Source: Agarivorans sp. TSD2052 (lineage in GTDB: Bacteria > Pseudomonadota > Gammaproteobacteria > Enterobacterales > Celerinatantimonadaceae). Taken from it: a stretch of 64,000 bases of DNA. This document shows, one piece after another, positions 8,901 to 18,988 of this stretch; the first letter of the stretch is position 1, and each line of letters begins with the position of its first letter. The stretch spans positions 4,491,501-4,555,500 of the forward strand of contig NZ_CP096670.1 in assembly GCF_023238625.1 (NCBI RefSeq), written 5' to 3'. The position numbers and the translations under genes were made by a program. Below the pieces are notes generated by a model. That model worked only from the letters and a program-made list of their open reading frames with translations, was not told the origin of the DNA and searched no databases.

Positions 8901-9162
8901 TTAAGTGATAACCAAACTGCGTTTTTACTGGCCCTATAACTTCATTTAAGGGGCCAGTGAACACCGCTTTATCAAAGCTTTTTACCATTTCACCCTTACT
9001 AAACTCTCCCAAATCGCCGCCTTGTTTTGCCGAAGGGCAACGAGAAAAGCGCGCGGCCATGGCTTCAAAAGAAGAGCCTTTATGCAGTTTTTCTAATATT
9101 TCATCTGCTTTCTTTTCTGAACTAACAATAATGTGCTGCGCACGTGCCTTAGCTTTGGCCAT
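8875..9162 (-). CDS. ppiC: peptidyl-prolyl isomerase, parvulin type
   Basis: A 95-residue single-domain parvulin. It begins ARAQHIIVSSEKKADEIL, has FSRCPSAKQGGDLGEFSKGEM in the centre and ends GPVKTQFGYHLIKVLER, the canonical PpiC fold and motif order. No signal peptide is present, so it is cytosolic. It accelerates cis-trans isomerisation before proline. AGAGGATAAC precedes the ATG. Its 3' end overlaps the oppositely oriented lipoprotein gene by 26 nt. Confidence 0.95.
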   Translation of the reverse strand: MAKAKARAQHIIVSSEKKADEILEKLHKGSSFEAMAARFSRCPSAKQGGDLGEFSKGEMVKSFDKAVFTGPLNEVIGPVKTQFGYHLIKVLERWN

Positions 9163-9348
9163 GTTATCCTCTCGTTGATTAAAAGCACCGCTATACTAAC
9201 ACTAAGTGTTACAAACTAATGTTTGGTCACAGTAACGCTCAAAAGCATAAACAAATAGCACTCTAGCCCCATTAGCTCACATTTTTTTAATGCACATAAC
9301 GGTATTATTTTTTCACCTGAATTATATTTTTACGCAGAGAGAGGTTAA

Positions 9349-10647
9349 ATGAAACAACAAGCAAACTATTTATCCTGGCTGCGTAACCTCTTAATCTTTG
9401 GCACTTTACTGGTACTGTGTATCACTCCATGGCTTCCTACTAAAAAACTGGTACTGTATCCGCGTAGCGATATGTTGATTGACCTGTTTGCTGACCGCAA
9501 CAGCGGCGGAAACTCGTTCGCTTATTGGCTAACCGGCAAAAAAGCATTTGCCTGTGACTTAGCCGAAAGTTCCGCGCCAGTAAGGTATTGCGGCGTTAGC
9601 ATCAAATACCACTCTTTGGCCAACGACCAACCGGGCGACCCCTATACCCACCTGCGCAATATCGACCTGAGTGACTATTATCAAATTAATGTAGATATTG
9701 AATACCAAGGCCCTAATGATGAATTACGTTTTTTTATGCGCGGCTCTGACTCCACCAGCGGCAAAAACTTATCCAATGCCAAATTCATGTTTACTTACTT
9801 TAAAGATCAAGAGTTAGGCCAAGCCGCCAGCGCCCAGCTAAATCAATTTTCCATTCCTGCTTGGTGGTTAGATAAGTTCTATCAGTCGCGAGAAGACTTC
9901 AGGTTAGATTTTTCAAACATTAAAGAGATCTCCTTTGATATCCCCTCTAACGCCAGTGATGCGCTGTATAAAATAACCTTAAATAAGATTGAAGCCGAGG
10001 GGCAGTGGGTCAGTAAACAAACACTGTATGGCAGCATCATTGCGGTATGGTCGTGCTATTTTATGGCAGTGTTAGCTCGCTATATCTACCAACAAAAAAG
10101 ACGCTTAACCCAATCTATTCGCACCTTAGAACACGATGTAGATGAACTTAAAGTCACCGCCACAATTGACCAACTAACCGGTGTATTTAATCGTCGCGGC
10201 TTACTCGATAAGCTAGAAGAAAAACCTCTCACCGAAGACAATCACTACTTATTTGTCTTCGATATTGACCATTTTAAATTGATTAACGATAGCTATGGCC
10301 ACAACAACGGCGACGAAGTATTACGCTTTTTTGCCCGACAACTTAGCTCGGCCATTCGCGGCCAAGACTTGTTTGCTCGCTGGGGAGGCGAAGAATTTAT
10401 ATTGCTATCACAACACCAACATGAAGTGGATGCTTTTAGCTTTGCCGAGCGTTTACGCGAGTTAATTTATCAACAAGATTTTTTACTGTCGAGTAAGGGC
10501 AAACAACAACACATTAAATTAAGCATGAGCGTTGGCCTAACCAAAATAGACAAAGAAGAAGCCTTTAATACTGCCTTTAATCGAGCCGACCACGCCCTCT
10601 ACCAAGCGAAAGACAGTGGCCGAAACCGTTCTAAGTTAGCCGGTTAG
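9349..10647 (+). CDS. membrane diguanylate cyclase with periplasmic sensor region
   Basis: 432 residues. A membrane helix at about 12-30 is followed by a roughly 190-residue periplasmic region with a beta-rich, carbohydrate-binding-like look (QINVDIEYQGPNDELRFFM). A second helix at about 225-245 (LYGSIIAVWSCYFMAVLARYI) leads into a short coiled coil and a GGDEF domain. The active site is GGEEF at 346-350, with an I-site RGQD just before it, so the enzyme should be active and product-inhibited. It makes cyclic di-GMP from two GTP. A strong AGAGAGAGG precedes the ATG. The gene is monocistronic. Confidence 0.92.
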   Translation: MKQQANYLSWLRNLLIFGTLLVLCITPWLPTKKLVLYPRSDMLIDLFADRNSGGNSFAYWLTGKKAFACDLAESSAPVRYCGVSIKYHSLANDQPGDPYTHLRNIDLSDYYQINVDIEYQGPNDELRFFMRGSDSTSGKNLSNAKFMFTYFKDQELGQAASAQLNQFSIPAWWLDKFYQSREDFRLDFSNIKEISFDIPSNASDALYKITLNKIEAEGQWVSKQTLYGSIIAVWSCYFMAVLARYIYQQKRRLTQSIRTLEHDVDELKVTATIDQLTGVFNRRGLLDKLEEKPLTEDNHYLFVFDIDHFKLINDSYGHNNGDEVLRFFARQLSSAIRGQDLFARWGGEEFILLSQHQHEVDAFSFAERLRELIYQQDFLLSSKGKQQHIKLSMSVGLTKIDKEEAFNTAFNRADHALYQAKDSGRNRSKLAG

Positions 10648-11307
10648 TTACACCTGCCAGTTGATTGCTTTCTTACCTTGCTGAGTGAGCAATTGGTTGG
10701 TTTGTGAAAAGTGACCACAGCCAAAAAAGCCGCGATGGGCCGATAACGGCGAGGGATGCGCAGCACCTAATATATGATGTTTGTTGGCATCTATCACTAA
10801 GCCTTTCTTTTGGGCATGCGCCCCCCACAGTAAAAAAACAATACCTTGGCAGTGCTGGTTAATTTGTTTTATGACCGCGTCAGTATATTGCTCCCAGCCA
10901 TATTTAGCGTGAGAATGCGCCTTAGCGTGCTCAACCGTTAATACGGTATTAAGCAGCAATACCCCTTGCTCTGCCCAGGCGCTCAAATTGCCATGCTGAG
11001 GGACAGTAAAACCGGCCACATCGCTGGCTAACTCTTTGTATATATTACGGAGCGAGGGCGGAATTTTTACCCCTTCAGGCACACTAAAACTCAAGCCGTG
11101 AGCTTGCCCCTCTCCGTGGTAAGGATCCTGCCCCAATATCACCACCTTTAATTGGTCAACGGGGGTGACGTCAAAGGCGGCAAATACTTGCTGAGTGGGC
11201 GGGTAAATCGATTTACCGGCTTGTCGCTGCTGCGCAACCGTTGCGTTTAATTGCTTAAAATAATCTTGTTGCTGCTCATCTGCTAACAAGCTTTGCCAAG
11301 TATCCAC
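10648..11307 (-). CDS. ung: uracil-DNA glycosylase, family 1
   Basis: 219 residues. The water-activating motif GQDPYHG places Asp61 at the catalytic position; [14 protein letters not shown] holds the uracil-recognition segment; [11 protein letters not shown] with His184 is the DNA-intercalation loop. The enzyme excises uracil from DNA at the start of base-excision repair. Length and motif order match E. coli Ung. It ends immediately beside the converging diguanylate cyclase gene, with no terminator hairpin visible between them. Confidence 0.97.
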   Translation of the reverse strand: MDTWQSLLADEQQQDYFKQLNATVAQQRQAGKSIYPPTQQVFAAFDVTPVDQLKVVILGQDPYHGEGQAHGLSFSVPEGVKIPPSLRNIYKELASDVAGFTVPQHGNLSAWAEQGVLLLNTVLTVEHAKAHSHAKYGWEQYTDAVIKQINQHCQGIVFLLWGAHAQKKGLVIDANKHHILGAAHPSPLSAHRGFFGCGHFSQTNQLLTQQGKKAINWQV

Positions 11308-11380
11308 CTTTGTCCACCGCTTAGTATTGTCTGTATATAAGAGCGGCCATTATATACTTGGCCGCGCTAATCAGCGTGAT

Positions 11381-12160
11381 TTAATACAGCTCTGGCACAA
11401 AGCTTTGTTCGTGCATCGGTACCCTTACATAATCTTTTTTATGGATCGGCGGTAAGGTGATCTCAGGATGGGCTAAATCTTGATAGTCTATTTGCGTTAA
11501 AAAATGGCTAATGCAGTTTAAGCGCGCACACTTTTTGTCATCAGAGTTCACCACCCACCAAGGCGAGTGCTTGGTATCGGTATAAGCGAACATTTCATCT
11601 TTAGCTTGTGAATACTCCACCCAACGCGAACGCGACTCTAAGTCCATAGGGCTGAACTTCCAGCGTTTAATCGGGTTATTTATCCGCTCTAAAAAGCGCT
11701 TCTCTTGTTCTTCATCGGACACTGAAAACCAGTATTTAATCAAAATAATGCCAGAGCGGATCAGCATGCGTTCAAACTCGGGACAAGCGCGAAGAAAATC
11801 TTGGTGCTGTTCTTCGCTACAAAAGCCCATTACTTTTTCGACTCCTGCTCGGTTATACCAAGAGCGGTCAAATAGCACTATCTCACCTGCGGCTGGAAGG
11901 TGGGTAACATAGCGCTGAAAATACCATTGGGTTTTCTCACGTTCGTTAGGGGCGGGTAAGGCCGCGATGCGGCAAACCCTAGGGTTAAGCTTTTCTGCAA
12001 TGCGTTTTATCACACCGCCTTTGCCGGCGGCATCGCGGCCTTCAAAAATAACCACAACTTTCAATTCTTTGGCCACCACCCAACGTTGCAATTTCACCAG
12101 CTCAGTTTGTAATTCTGCTAAGCGCTTTTCATAAGATTTCTTATCAATTTTCCCAGCCAT
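11381..12160 (-). CDS. ppk2: polyphosphate kinase 2
   Basis: 259 residues of the PPK2 fold. Walker A FEGRDAAGKGG is at about 39-49, the lid-region DRSWYNRAG at 98-106 and NPIKRWKFSPMDLESR further on. It transfers phosphate between polyphosphate and nucleotides. ATG 12160 is chosen because AGGTGAG sits seven bases upstream; an in-frame GTG at 12172 lies inside that site. It is transcribed alone. The substrate class (ADP, GDP or AMP) cannot be settled by eye, though single-domain length fits class I. Confidence 0.93.
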   Translation of the reverse strand: MAGKIDKKSYEKRLAELQTELVKLQRWVVAKELKVVVIFEGRDAAGKGGVIKRIAEKLNPRVCRIAALPAPNEREKTQWYFQRYVTHLPAAGEIVLFDRSWYNRAGVEKVMGFCSEEQHQDFLRACPEFERMLIRSGIILIKYWFSVSDEEQEKRFLERINNPIKRWKFSPMDLESRSRWVEYSQAKDEMFAYTDTKHSPWWVVNSDDKKCARLNCISHFLTQIDYQDLAHPEITLPPIHKKDYVRVPMHEQSFVPELY

Positions 12161-12414
12161 AAACGAACTCACCTTTAATGTTGATAAGCGCCCTGCACGG
12201 CGGCGCCAAAAATAATCAAAAACCTATTAATACAATAACTTAACCATAGCAACCCTAAACAGTTTCGCCAGTAATTATTGTGACCCCAAGCTTAAGCATA
12301 GTAAAAACTGACGCCCCAGATTGGCGCTGTGCCAATTTTCCTAACTGTGACGCTTTAAAAAAAACCATAAAATGGTAACCTTGGGCGCCTTTATACATCT
12401 GCTAAGAATTCAAC

Positions 12415-13041
12415 ATGGCAATTACAGGCACTTTATATATCGTCTCGGCGCCCAGCGGCGCGGGCAAATCAAGCATGATCAATGCTTATCTATCACGCCA
12501 TCGCGCCTACCCAGCCCAAGTGTCTGTTTCACATACCACTCGCCCAGCTCGTCCAGGTGAGATTGACGGTAACCATTATCATTTTGTTAGCCATGATGAG
12601 TTTAAACGCCTGATCGCTGAGCAAGCCTTTTTTGAATATGCCGAAGTATTTGGCAACTTTTATGGCACCTCGCGCTACACCATCGAGAAAACCTTAGCCG
12701 ACGGTATTGATGTATTTTTAGATATTGATTGGCAAGGCGCACGTCAGGTGAAAGCCATGATGCCAGAGGCTGTATCGGTATTTATTTTGCCGCCGAGTCG
12801 CGAAGAATTAGAGAATCGCTTACACATGCGTGGTCAAGATAGCCCTGATGTTATCGAAAAACGTATGAATGAAGCAGAAAGCGAGATGTCTCACTATAAT
12901 GAGTACGATTACCTGATAATAAATGGTAACTTTGATGAAGCGCTAAGCGAACTCACCGCGATAATCACAGGGCAACGATTACAAACCCGTCAGCAAGCGG
13001 CTAAACACAAAGCCTTGCTTGGCGATCTTTTATCGAAATAA
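12415..13041 (+). CDS. gmk: guanylate kinase
   Basis: 208 residues. The P-loop APSGAGKSS is at 12-20, followed by [19 protein letters not shown] and the GMP-binding [15 protein letters not shown] segment. It phosphorylates GMP to GDP, feeding GTP and (p)ppGpp metabolism. It heads the gmk-rpoZ-spoT-trmH block, the same order as in E. coli, with 73 nt to rpoZ. Confidence 0.97.
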   Translation: MAITGTLYIVSAPSGAGKSSMINAYLSRHRAYPAQVSVSHTTRPARPGEIDGNHYHFVSHDEFKRLIAEQAFFEYAEVFGNFYGTSRYTIEKTLADGIDVFLDIDWQGARQVKAMMPEAVSVFILPPSREELENRLHMRGQDSPDVIEKRMNEAESEMSHYNEYDYLIINGNFDEALSELTAIITGQRLQTRQQAAKHKALLGDLLSK

Positions 13042-13114
13042 TCGCGTTAAGTTCTAGCTAATTGTCATTAGATCGGCTAGGATCTTGCGTCATTTTTAGT
13101 CAACGGAGCTGTGC

Positions 13115-13390
13115 ATGGCACGAGTAACAGTAGAAGATGCAGTAGAACAGGTCGGCAACCGCTTTGACCTTGTCCTTATCGCCGCACGTCGCGCGCGTCA
13201 GATCGCAGTAGAAGGCAAAGAGCCTCTAGTTGAAGTAGATAACGACAAACCAACCGTTATCGCTTTGCGTGAAATTGAAGAAGGTTTGATCACCACCGAA
13301 ACCATGGATGCTCAAGACCGTCAAGAACGTCAGGAACGTGAAGCCGCCGAATTGGCTGCAGTTGCCGCTATCGCTGATAAACGCATTTAA
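13115..13390 (+). CDS. rpoZ: RNA polymerase omega subunit
   Basis: 91 residues beginning [20 protein letters not shown], with [14 protein letters not shown] and [12 protein letters not shown], nearly identical to the E. coli pattern. Omega assists folding of beta-prime and forms part of the ppGpp site with it. The position upstream of spoT is conserved. CAACGGAGCTGTGC precedes the ATG. Confidence 0.97.
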   Translation: MARVTVEDAVEQVGNRFDLVLIAARRARQIAVEGKEPLVEVDNDKPTVIALREIEEGLITTETMDAQDRQERQEREAAELAAVAAIADKRI

Positions 13391-13494
13391 TTCGCTCCCG
13401 TCTATAAAATTACCGTGCTGGGTTTACTCTGCACGGTAAAACTTCCATAATCCAATCTACTCTATTTCTGTTTCCTCCGCTGATGAGGTAATGC

Positions 13495-15606
13495 TTGTAC
13501 CTATTCGAAAGCCTACGAGAGCTAGCCTCTAGTTACTTAAGTGAAGAACACGTAAACCTATTACGTGATGCCTATATATTGGGTAAAGAAGCCCATGAAG
13601 GTCAGTTCCGCTCTAGCGGTGAGCCCTATATTACCCATCCCTTAGCGGTAGCCAGTATTTTAGCGGCAACAAAACTCGACCATCAAACGCTAGCGGCGGC
13701 AATACTGCACGATACCATCGAAGATACTCCGGTCACCTACGAACAATTAGCTGAGCAATTTGGTACTGAGATTGCTGATTTAGTTGAGGGTGTCAGTAAG
13801 CTCGATAAAATTAAATTTCGTGATAAAAAAGAAGCGCAAGTAGAAAACTTTCGCAAAATGATGATGGCGATGGTGCAAGACATTCGCGTTATCTTGATTA
13901 AGCTAGCCGACCGTACGCATAACATGCGTACCCTTGGCTCATTACGCCCCGATAAACGCCGCCGTATTGCCCGCGAAACCTTAGAAATTTATGCCCCTAT
14001 CGCAAACCGTTTGGGCATTCATAGCATCAAAAATGAGCTAGAAGAGCTAGGGTTTGAAGCGCTGTATCCCATGCGCCACCGGGTACTAAAAGAATCGGTG
14101 AAAAATGCCCGCGGTAATCGTAAAGAGCTGATCAACGGTATTCATCAAGAGCTGCAAGGGCGTATCGAAGAAGCGGGCATTGTGGCTGACGTAAGCGGCC
14201 GCGAGAAAAACCTCTACAGCATCTACAAAAAAATGGTCAACAAAGAGCTGCAATTCCATGAAGTGATGGATATTTACGCTTTTCGTATCATTGTAGACAA
14301 GCTCGATACTTGTTATCGCGCCTTAGGCTTAAGTCATAGCTTGTATAAACCCCGTCCGGGCCGCTTTAAAGACTATGTAGCCATTCCTAAGGCTAACGGC
14401 TACCAAAGCTTGCATACCTCATTGGTAGGCCCTCATGGGGTGCCTGTGGAAGTGCAGATCCGCACTGAGCACATGGATCAAATGGCTGACAAAGGTGTCG
14501 CGGCACACTGGTCTTACAAACAAACAGACGATAGCCACGGCACTACCGCTCAAATTCGTGCCCAACGTTGGATGCAAAGCTTATTAGAGCTACAGCAAAG
14601 TGCTGGCTCATCATTTGAATTCATCGAAAACGTTAAAACCGATTTATTCCCCGATGAAATTTATGTATTTACCCCAGAAGGTAAAATTATTGAATTAGCC
14701 GCAGGCGCAACCCCCGTTGATTTCGCCTATGCGGTGCACACCGACGTTGGCCACGCTTGCGTAGGTGCTCGAGTTAATCGCCACCCGTTTCCGCTGAGTA
14801 AAGCGCTAAGTAACGGTCAAACCATTGAAGTGATTACTGCGCCCGGCGCCAGACCCAATGCCGCTTGGTTAAACTTTGTGGTCACCGGCAAAGCCCGCGG
14901 AAAAATTCGTCAATTGCTTAAAAACCAACGTCGCGAAGAGTCAGTAAACTTAGGCCGTCGTTTGCTTAACCATGCCTTAGGTAGCGTGAAGCTAAAAGAT
15001 ATTGCCCAAGAAAACCTCGAGCAGGTAATCAACGATCTTAAAGCCGAATCATTAGATGACTTGCTGGCCGATGTAGGCTTAGGTAATGCCATGAGCATTG
15101 TGGTTGCACGCCGCTTATTAGGTAATGCCGATGAGCTTAACCAACCCGAAGGCTCCGCTAACATCGCCATTCAAGGGGCTGATGGTTTATTGCTAACCTA
15201 CGCCAATTGTTGTCGCCCCATCCCTGGCGACCCAGTGGTTGCGCATATTAGTCAAGGCAAAGGCTTAGTGGTGCACCTAGAAGCCTGTAAAAACATCTCC
15301 GGTTATCAAAAAGAACCCGATCGCTACATCAATGTTGATTGGTCTAAAGAAGCCGATAAAGAAGCTGAATACAAAACAGAAATGCGGATCGACATGGTAA
15401 ACCACCAAGGTATTTTGGCGAGTTTAACCAATGTTGTGGCCTCTACCGGCGCGAACATAGTGAATATTGTTACCGAAGAAAAAGAAGGTCGGGTATATAC
15501 CGTAGACTTATTGGTCACCACACACAGCCGTATTCATCTTGCCAATATCATGCGAAAAATCCGCGTAATGCCAGAGGTATTACGGGTAGTTCGCCTAAGA
15601 AATTAA
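13495..15606 (+). CDS. spoT: bifunctional (p)ppGpp synthetase/hydrolase SpoT
   Basis: 703 residues with the RelA/SpoT order: HD hydrolase (H49, His72-Asp73, then IEDT), synthetase (GREKNLYSIYKKM at about 236, PKANGYQSLHTS), TGS (DEIYVFTPEGKIIEL at about 388) and a C-terminal ACT domain. The intact HD residues mean it can hydrolyse ppGpp. The start is TTG at 13495, forced because an in-frame TAA precedes it at 13489; GAGG lies six bases upstream. The protein begins MYLFESL, as E. coli SpoT does. It sits in the rpoZ-spoT-trmH operon. Confidence 0.97.
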   Translation: MYLFESLRELASSYLSEEHVNLLRDAYILGKEAHEGQFRSSGEPYITHPLAVASILAATKLDHQTLAAAILHDTIEDTPVTYEQLAEQFGTEIADLVEGVSKLDKIKFRDKKEAQVENFRKMMMAMVQDIRVILIKLADRTHNMRTLGSLRPDKRRRIARETLEIYAPIANRLGIHSIKNELEELGFEALYPMRHRVLKESVKNARGNRKELINGIHQELQGRIEEAGIVADVSGREKNLYSIYKKMVNKELQFHEVMDIYAFRIIVDKLDTCYRALGLSHSLYKPRPGRFKDYVAIPKANGYQSLHTSLVGPHGVPVEVQIRTEHMDQMADKGVAAHWSYKQTDDSHGTTAQIRAQRWMQSLLELQQSAGSSFEFIENVKTDLFPDEIYVFTPEGKIIELAAGATPVDFAYAVHTDVGHACVGARVNRHPFPLSKALSNGQTIEVITAPGARPNAAWLNFVVTGKARGKIRQLLKNQRREESVNLGRRLLNHALGSVKLKDIAQENLEQVINDLKAESLDDLLADVGLGNAMSIVVARRLLGNADELNQPEGSANIAIQGADGLLLTYANCCRPIPGDPVVAHISQGKGLVVHLEACKNISGYQKEPDRYINVDWSKEADKEAEYKTEMRIDMVNHQGILASLTNVVASTGANIVNIVTEEKEGRVYTVDLLVTTHSRIHLANIMRKIRVMPEVLRVVRLRN

Positions 15607-15620
15607 TTTACGAGAACCAC

Positions 15621-16334
15621 ATGACACCAGAACGCCATCAACGTATTCGAGCAATGCTAGACGCCCGCCAAACAGATTTAACCGTTTGTATGGAGAATGT
15701 ACATAAACCTCACAATCTGTCGGCGATCGTTCGAACCTGTGATGCTGTTGGCGTAGACCACGTACATGCAGTGTGGGAAAACTACAAAGATGAGTTGCGC
15801 CGTGGCACTGCCACTGGTAGCCAAAACTGGGTGAAAGTGCATAATCACGAAAAAATCGAAGATGCTGTAGCCAGCTTACGCAATAGCGGCATGCAAATCT
15901 TGGCCACTAATCTATCCGATAGCGCCATCGATTTTCGCGAGGTGGATTACACCAAACCCACCGCTATTTTAATGGGGCAAGAGAAACATGGTATTTCAGA
16001 TACCGCCTTAGCCTTAGCCGATCAAGACATTATTATCCCCATGGTAGGCATGGTGCAATCGCTTAACGTTTCCGTAGCCAGTGCGCTGATTTTATATGAA
16101 GCACAACGCCAACGACAAAATGCTGGCATGTACCAACCGCCATGTAAAGTGAGCCCTGAAGAACAAAACCGCATTTTATTTGAAGGCGGCCACCCTATAT
16201 TTGCCGAAGCCTGTAAGCGCAAAGGTTTGCCTATTCCACAGATCGATGAGCACGGCCAAATTATTGCCGATGACAGCTGGTGGGAGAAAATGCAAATGAG
16301 CAAAGAGGCTTGGGATCATATTGATGATGAGTAA
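15621..16334 (+). CDS. trmH: tRNA (guanosine-18-2'-O)-methyltransferase
   Basis: 237 residues of the SPOUT superfamily. Motif 1 is NLSAIVRTCDAVGVDHVHAV, motif 2 ILMGQEKHGIS, and motif 3 IIPMVGMVQSLNVSVA, which forms the knotted AdoMet site. It methylates G18 in the tRNA D-loop. It follows spoT by 14 nt, as in E. coli; there, recG is next, while here a chemoreceptor gene follows after a 122-nt gap. Confidence 0.96.
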   Translation: MTPERHQRIRAMLDARQTDLTVCMENVHKPHNLSAIVRTCDAVGVDHVHAVWENYKDELRRGTATGSQNWVKVHNHEKIEDAVASLRNSGMQILATNLSDSAIDFREVDYTKPTAILMGQEKHGISDTALALADQDIIIPMVGMVQSLNVSVASALILYEAQRQRQNAGMYQPPCKVSPEEQNRILFEGGHPIFAEACKRKGLPIPQIDEHGQIIADDSWWEKMQMSKEAWDHIDDE

Positions 16335-16456
16335 ATGATTTAAATTACAGCTTTTACTTTAATTTTAGTTTAAAGCGGCAGCTATCTTGATCTGAATTAA
16401 GCCCAAAATATCAATTTTATCTGAACATAGTTTCACTAAATTAAAGAAGTGAAATC

Positions 16457-18076
16457 ATGTTCAGTAAAATTAGAATCCCCCAACTATTCTTGTTAAGTGC
16501 GGCCCTCGTGTTATTTGTTGTTTGCTTGCAAGCTTGGAACAATACCCAACAGATCAAACAAACTCTCTATCAAGGCTACCAAACACAACTGGATACCAAC
16601 CTAGATATCGCCACCAGCTTAGTGGCCCACTACCAACAGCAACAAGACCAACTAGGACAAGAAAAAGCCCAGCAGCTAGCGCTAGAAGCACTTGCCCAAT
16701 TGCGTTATCAAGGCAATGAGTATTTCTGGGTAAACGACTTAGATCTCAAGCTACTGATGCATCCAATTCGCCCTAACAGCATTGGCCGCGACATGAGCCA
16801 AGTACGTGATGCCAATGGCTTGGCTCACTGGCAAGCAATGCGCGACACCGTAAGAAAAAGCGGTGAGGGTGCGGTGCAATATCACTTTTTGCACCCGCAA
16901 ACTCAGGTAATGCACGCTAAGCTTTCTTATGTGAAAAAAGTCGATGATTGGAACTGGATTATTGGTACTGGTGTATACATCGATCGCATAGACCAAGAGC
17001 TCAACAGCCTCTATGTATCCACCTTACTACGTTTGCTACTCGCTTGTGGTTTGTTTGGGGTATTAAGCTGGTTGGTAAGCCGTAATTTAGCCAAACAAAT
17101 GGATCAACTAAGCATCGCCATAGATCGTCTAGGCAAAGGCAATTATAGCCAAGCTATCAAGGTGGATGGAGGTAACGAGTTTTCTGAAATTGGATTGAAA
17201 TTAGAGAGTTTACGCCAACAAAATCAAGGCTTACTGCAAGACGTGAAAGCCTCAAGTGACAGTTTGCTAGACGCCAACACCGAGCTGGCCAGTGCCACGC
17301 AAATTACCCATAGCAATACCCAAAGTCAGTTTAGTGAGATAGACCAAATTGCCTCATCGATGACAGAAATGAATAGCTCTGTAGAAGAGGTGGCGAATAA
17401 CAGTGCCGAAACAGCAAAAGTATCGATACACGCTTTAAAGATTGCCCAAAAAAACTTACAAGTACAACGCAATACCGTGCACCAATTAGATGACCTGTCG
17501 TTACACATGAGTTCAACTAGGCCGGCCATAGAAGAGCTGCGCGAATGCAGTCAAAATATAGGGTCGGTGGTGGATGTCATCAGTGGCATTTCACAGCAAA
17601 CCAATCTACTGGCCTTAAACGCAGCGATTGAAGCAGCAAGAGCGGGTGAACAAGGGCGAGGTTTTGCCGTGGTGGCCGATGAAGTGAGAAACTTGGCATC
17701 ACGTACCCAACAATCTACCGAAGAAATCATGCAAACCATTGCCCAGCTGCAACAGGTATCTGAAACCGTAGAAAGCGACCTAGAGAGCACTGCCAAGGGG
17801 ATAACCCAGCAAGCAGAGCAGGCTAAAGCCAACATCTTACAGATAGAGCAAATTGAGGAACTGGTGGGTGGTTTAGAGCAACGTAACCAGCAAAGTGCCG
17901 TGGCGACAGCCCAACAACGCCAAGCCACCGACGAGATTAATCAAAACATACTGACTCTGCGAGATGGCAGCGAAGCCAATGCAGGCGCCGCACTGCAAAA
18001 CCAACAAGTACATAGCCACCTAAGTGGCGTGGCACAGGCCTTGAGTATACACCTCAAAAACCTGCGTTTTGATTAA
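16457..18076 (+). CDS. methyl-accepting chemotaxis protein with single cache domain
   Basis: 539 residues. The first membrane helix is at about 10-28. A periplasmic sCache_2-type domain follows ([16 protein letters not shown], then [15 protein letters not shown] at about 170). A second helix is at about 190-208, then HAMP. The cytoplasmic signalling hairpin contains the invariant tip [20 protein letters not shown] near residue 375. The family senses small molecules such as organic acids and signals to CheA/CheW. No pentapeptide CheR tether is visible at the C-terminus (ends LKNLRFD). It is monocistronic. Confidence 0.94.
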   Translation: MFSKIRIPQLFLLSAALVLFVVCLQAWNNTQQIKQTLYQGYQTQLDTNLDIATSLVAHYQQQQDQLGQEKAQQLALEALAQLRYQGNEYFWVNDLDLKLLMHPIRPNSIGRDMSQVRDANGLAHWQAMRDTVRKSGEGAVQYHFLHPQTQVMHAKLSYVKKVDDWNWIIGTGVYIDRIDQELNSLYVSTLLRLLLACGLFGVLSWLVSRNLAKQMDQLSIAIDRLGKGNYSQAIKVDGGNEFSEIGLKLESLRQQNQGLLQDVKASSDSLLDANTELASATQITHSNTQSQFSEIDQIASSMTEMNSSVEEVANNSAETAKVSIHALKIAQKNLQVQRNTVHQLDDLSLHMSSTRPAIEELRECSQNIGSVVDVISGISQQTNLLALNAAIEAARAGEQGRGFAVVADEVRNLASRTQQSTEEIMQTIAQLQQVSETVESDLESTAKGITQQAEQAKANILQIEQIEELVGGLEQRNQQSAVATAQQRQATDEINQNILTLRDGSEANAGAALQNQQVHSHLSGVAQALSIHLKNLRFD

Positions 18077-18098
18077 ACCTAAATTGGCTTAATTAAGC

Positions 18099-18356
18099 TT
18101 ACTCGGCAGGGGGAGTATTTCCCTCTGTCTCTTTATATAACTGAAATACGTAGTCATCGGCCCAAGGTGGATTAAATCCCCATAACAACTGCTCGCCAAC
18201 TTGCTTATCTACCCACAATATTGGGGTTTGTAGAAAACGCGGTACTTCTACCCTGATGCCATTTTCTTCTGCATCGTATAAAGAACTATTGGTATCACAT
18301 CGTACTAACAGCATCACTACGATGATGAAAAATAAACCACGCCAAAAACCGTCCAT
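18099..18356 (-). CDS. small membrane-anchored protein of unknown function
   Basis: 85 residues. The N-terminus (FWRGLFFIIVVMLLVRC) is a single hydrophobic helix ending at Cys20. Arg at the -1 position makes a true lipobox unlikely, so a membrane anchor is the better reading. The rest is soluble and Trp-rich (TPILWVDKQVGEQLLWGFNPPW). It is 39 nt downstream of the HIT gene on the same strand, so they may be co-transcribed. I do not recognise the family. Confidence 0.6.
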   Translation of the reverse strand: MDGFWRGLFFIIVVMLLVRCDTNSSLYDAEENGIRVEVPRFLQTPILWVDKQVGEQLLWGFNPPWADDYVFQLYKETEGNTPPAE

Positions 18357-18395
18357 TGTTTTTCCTATTGTTATTGTAATGCCGCTTAGCTGCGA

Positions 18396-18827
18396 CTAAT
18401 TTGCCATTGATTGCCAATACGGCATAAGGGCTTGCTGGATAGCAGCGATTTGTTCTGCCCGTTGCTCGTCAGTGTAAGCTTGGGCGCTAAGCTTACCCCA
18501 GATTGGCTGTGGCCATAACGGGTCACTATGAAACCTAACCACATGATGAACATGCAGCTGTGGCACCATATTGCCCAATGCCGCCAAATTCAATTTATCA
18601 CCCTGATAAATATCCATAATGGCTTTACTCAGCCGTTTTGATTCTCGCCAAAACTGCGCTTGTTGGCAACTATCTAATTGATAAATATCACCAATATCAT
18701 TAATCATTGGCACTAGTACCAACCAAGGAAATTGGCTGTCATTAATCAACAACACGCGACTAAGCTCAAAATCACCCAGCCAAATACCGTCTTTTTCTAA
18801 TTGTGGATGTAATACAAAGTCACTCAT
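18396..18827 (-). CDS. HIT family protein (diadenosine tetraphosphate hydrolase-like)
   Basis: 143 residues. The histidine-triad motif is QLHVHHVVRF near residue 91, preceded by NLAALGNMVPQ, the hallmark of the proteobacterial HIT subgroup beginning HPQLEKDGIWLGDF. HIT proteins hydrolyse nucleotide phosphoramidates or dinucleoside polyphosphates. TTGGAGGCTCA precedes the ATG. The substrate is unproven. Confidence 0.9.
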   Translation of the reverse strand: MSDFVLHPQLEKDGIWLGDFELSRVLLINDSQFPWLVLVPMINDIGDIYQLDSCQQAQFWRESKRLSKAIMDIYQGDKLNLAALGNMVPQLHVHHVVRFHSDPLWPQPIWGKLSAQAYTDEQRAEQIAAIQQALMPYWQSMAN

Positions 18828-18988
18828 TGAGCCTCCAAGCTAGGCGAATAGATTTACAACACCAGCATATAGTGGTCGGCGTTTCGCCCGCGAAAAAAAA
18901 TGCTAGAATGGGCGCAACCATAATTTATGCTGATTTTAATCTCAATAAATACCCGTTAATTGCTACCAATAGAGCCATGTAGATCACT

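Noticed and set aside
18099-18356. Lipoprotein assignment for the 85-residue protein
   Set aside because: Arg precedes the Cys, which signal peptidase II does not normally accept.
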